Source: Limanda limanda
Lineage: Eukaryota; Chordata; Actinopteri; Pleuronectiformes; Pleuronectidae
Length of the DNA stretch: 64,000 nt
Direction: 5' to 3'
Assembly: GCF_963576545.1 (NCBI RefSeq)
Contig: NW_026870548.1
Coordinates: 1-64,000, forward strand
The notes under the pieces are model-generated. The model was not told where the DNA came from. It made no database searches and saw only the letters and a list, made by a program, of their open reading frames with translations. The position numbers and the translations under genes were made by a program. Positions 62,161 to 64,000 of the stretch are shown here, piece after piece. Position 1 is the stretch's first letter; the number at the start of each line of letters is the position of its first letter.

Positions 62161-64000
62161 AGGGAGATCTGCCTTTTTTTGGAAGAAATGGTTAAATTCT
62201 TGAATTTTTCATCACACATCATCCCAAATGTCACTAAACAGCTGGAAACGGGGAGATAAGCCTTTTTTGGAAGCATTGATTAAGATTTCTGACTTTTTCA
62301 TCACATGTCAGCCCAAGTGTCAGAAAAGCGCTGGAAACAGGGAGATAAGCCTTTTTTGGAAGCAATGGTTAACATTTTGACTTTTTCATCACATATCAGC
62401 TCCAGTGTCAGAAAAGCGCTGGAAACAGGGAGATCTGCCTTTTTTTGGAAGAAAAGGTTAAATTCTTGAATTTTTCATCACACATCATCCCAAATGTCAC
62501 TAAACAGCTGGAAACGGGGAGATAAGCCTTTTTTGGAAGCATTGATTAAGATTTCTGACTTTTTCATCACATATCAGCTCCAGTGTCAGAAAAGCGCTGG
62601 AAACAGGCAGATATGCGTTTTTTTGGAAGAAAAGGTTAAATTCTTGAATTTGTCATCACACATCATCCCAAATGTTACTAAACAGCTGGAAACGGGGAGA
62701 TAAGCCTTTTTTGGAAGCATTGATTAAGATTTCTGACTTTTTCATCACATGTCAGCCCAAGTGTCAGAAAAGCGCTGGAAACAGGGAGATAAGCCTTTTT
62801 TGGAAGAATTGGTTAAAGTCTTGAATTTTTCATCACACATCATCCCAAATGTCACTAAACAGCCAGAAACGGGGAGATAAACCTTTTTTGGAAGCAATGG
62901 TTAACATTTTGACTTTTTCATCACATATCAGCTCCAGTGTCAGAAAAGCGCTGGAAACAGGGAGATCTGCCTTTTTTTGGAAGAAATGGTTAAATTCTTG
63001 AATTTTTCATCACACATCATCCCAAATGTCACTAAACAGCTGGAAACGGGGAGATAAGCCTTTTTTGGAAGCAATGGTTAACATTTTGACTTTTTCATCA
63101 CTTATCAGCTCCAGTGTCAGAAAAGCGCTGGAAACAGGGAAATCTGCCTTTTTTTGGAAGAAATGGTTAAATTCTTGAATTTTTCATCACACGTCATCCC
63201 AAATGTCACTAAACAGCTGGAAAGGGGGAGATAAGCCTTTTTTGGAAGCATTGATTAAGATTTCTGACTTTTTCATTACGTCAGCCCAAGTGTCAGAAAA
63301 GCGCTGGAAACAGGGAGATAAACCCTTTTTGGAAGAAATGGTTAAATTCTTGAATTTGTCATCACACATCATCCCAAATGTCACTAAACAGCTGGAAACG
63401 GGGAAATAAGCCTTTTTTGGAAGCAATGGTTAACATTTTGACTTTTTCATCACATATCAGCTCCAGTGTCAGAAAAGCGCTGGAAACAGGCAGATATGCC
63501 TTATTTTGGAAGAAATGGTTAAATTCTTGAATTTTTCATCACACATCATCCCAAATGTCACTAAACAGCTGGAAACGGGGAGATAAGCCTTTTTTGGAAG
63601 CAATGGTTAACATTTTGACTTTTTCATCACATATCAGCTCCAGTGTCAGAAAAGCGCTGGAAACAGGGAGATCTGCCTTTTTTTGGAAGAAATGGTTAAA
63701 TTCTTGAATTTTTCATCACACATCATCCCAAATGTCACTAAACAGCTGGAAACGGGGAGATAAGCCTTTTTTGGAAGCATTGATTAAGATTTCTGACTTT
63801 TTCATCACATGTCAGCCCAAGTGTCAGAAAAGCGCTGGAAACAGGGAGATAAGCCTTTTTTGGAAGAAATGGTTAAATTCTTGAATTTTTCATCACACAT
63901 CATCCCAAATGTCACTAAACAGCTGGAAACGTGGAGATAAGCCTTTTTTGGAAGCAATGGTTAACATTTTGACTTTTTCATCACATATCAGCTCCAGTGT

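Larger units (their letters stand above)
1..64000 (+). repeat. 177-bp dimeric satellite DNA array
   Basis: The full window is head-to-tail copies of a 177-bp unit made of half-monomers A and B. Reading unit starts (GGAAAC) gives 88, 176, 265, 353 and 530, so the dimer step is 177; about 361 dimers fit. I saw no inverted copy, no unique spacer and no inserted transposon. Position 1 lies two bases inside an A unit and position 64000 lies inside another, so both array ends are outside the window. A reference dimer at 176-352 has 68 G+C of 177 (about 38%). Known: long arrays of 150-200 bp AT-rich repeats are typical of eukaryotic centromeric and pericentromeric heterochromatin. Inferred: this is such an array. 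Neither species nor chromosome position can be read from it. Confidence 0.98.
34350..64000 (+). repeat. R-family domain 2
   Basis: R markers run to the end of the window, interrupted only by a short L-like island at about 42.50-42.75 kb. From about 52 kb rightwards, blocks of roughly 3.0-3.4 kb recur with small internal changes. The GCTAGAAAC, ACTTATCAGC, GTCAATAAAC and CAGCTTCAG variants are most frequent in this part. No gene seen. Confidence 0.75.

Noticed and set aside
1..64000. CRISPR array
   Set aside because: Regular spacing is due to contiguous satellite units; there are no unique spacers between short direct repeats and no cas genes.
1..64000. Primate alpha satellite
   Set aside because: The dimer length and a general GGAAAC plus T-run resemblance are superficial. 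The sequence does not otherwise read as alpha satellite, and the 88/89-bp half-unit structure differs from a 171-bp monomer.
1..64000. Inverted satellite segments or transposon insertions
   Set aside because: All units read in the same orientation; no stretch outside the A/B vocabulary, no target-site duplication and no long poly-A or terminal repeats were seen.
1..64000. tRNA, rRNA or other structured RNA genes
   Set aside because: No cloverleaf, box A/B promoter elements or conserved rRNA segments were recognised; the sequence is fully accounted for by the satellite.

Overview
The whole 64 kb window is one uninterrupted tandem satellite array. I see no gene, RNA gene, transposon or unique sequence anywhere in it. 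The basic repeat is a 177-bp dimer of two related half-monomers: A (usually 88-89 bp, starting GGAAACGGGG and ending AGCGCT) and B (usually 88-89 bp, starting GGAAACAGGG and ending CAGCT). By hand alignment of one copy of each they are roughly 80% identical. About 361 dimers fit, all head-to-tail in the same orientation. The array enters the window mid-unit (the first A lacks its first two bases) and leaves mid-unit (last A truncated at 64000), so it extends beyond both ends. One reference dimer is about 38% GC, with two CpGs. Megabase-type, nucleosome-scale satellite of this kind points to a eukaryotic, probably animal, centromeric or pericentromeric region. The species cannot be named from the sequence alone.

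Variants fall into two intermixed families. The L family (about 1-14.3 kb and 18.8-34.35 kb) carries GGAAAAGGGG, ACAGGAAGATCT, TTTTTATCACAT and TTCCTCACATG variants. The R family (about 14.3-18.8 kb and 34.35-64 kb) carries CAGGCAGATATGC, ATCACGTCAG, CAGCCAGAAAC, GCTAGAAAC and ACTTATCAGC variants. A short L-type island of about 0.25 kb sits in R sequence near 42.5 kb.

Above the dimer there is higher-order repeat (HOR) structure. Around 24.07-30.03 kb a block of exactly 2,478 bp (14 x 177) repeats about 2.4 times. Related L blocks are spaced 1,948 and 2,391 bp. In the right-hand part, blocks of about 3.0-3.4 kb recur. Long-range near-copies are displaced by 22,489 bp, 27,713-27,714 bp and 9,289-9,290 bp, with whole-dimer insertions or deletions and chimeric joins that record unequal exchange or conversion.

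The most interesting sequence signal is at the half-monomer junctions. Each carries a partial match to the mammalian CENP-B box: B-to-A junctions keep the CGGG side and A-to-B junctions keep the CG of the TTCG side. Two rare A-to-A junctions combine both. The many 60-109 codon open frames on both strands are by-products of the repeat and are not annotated as genes.
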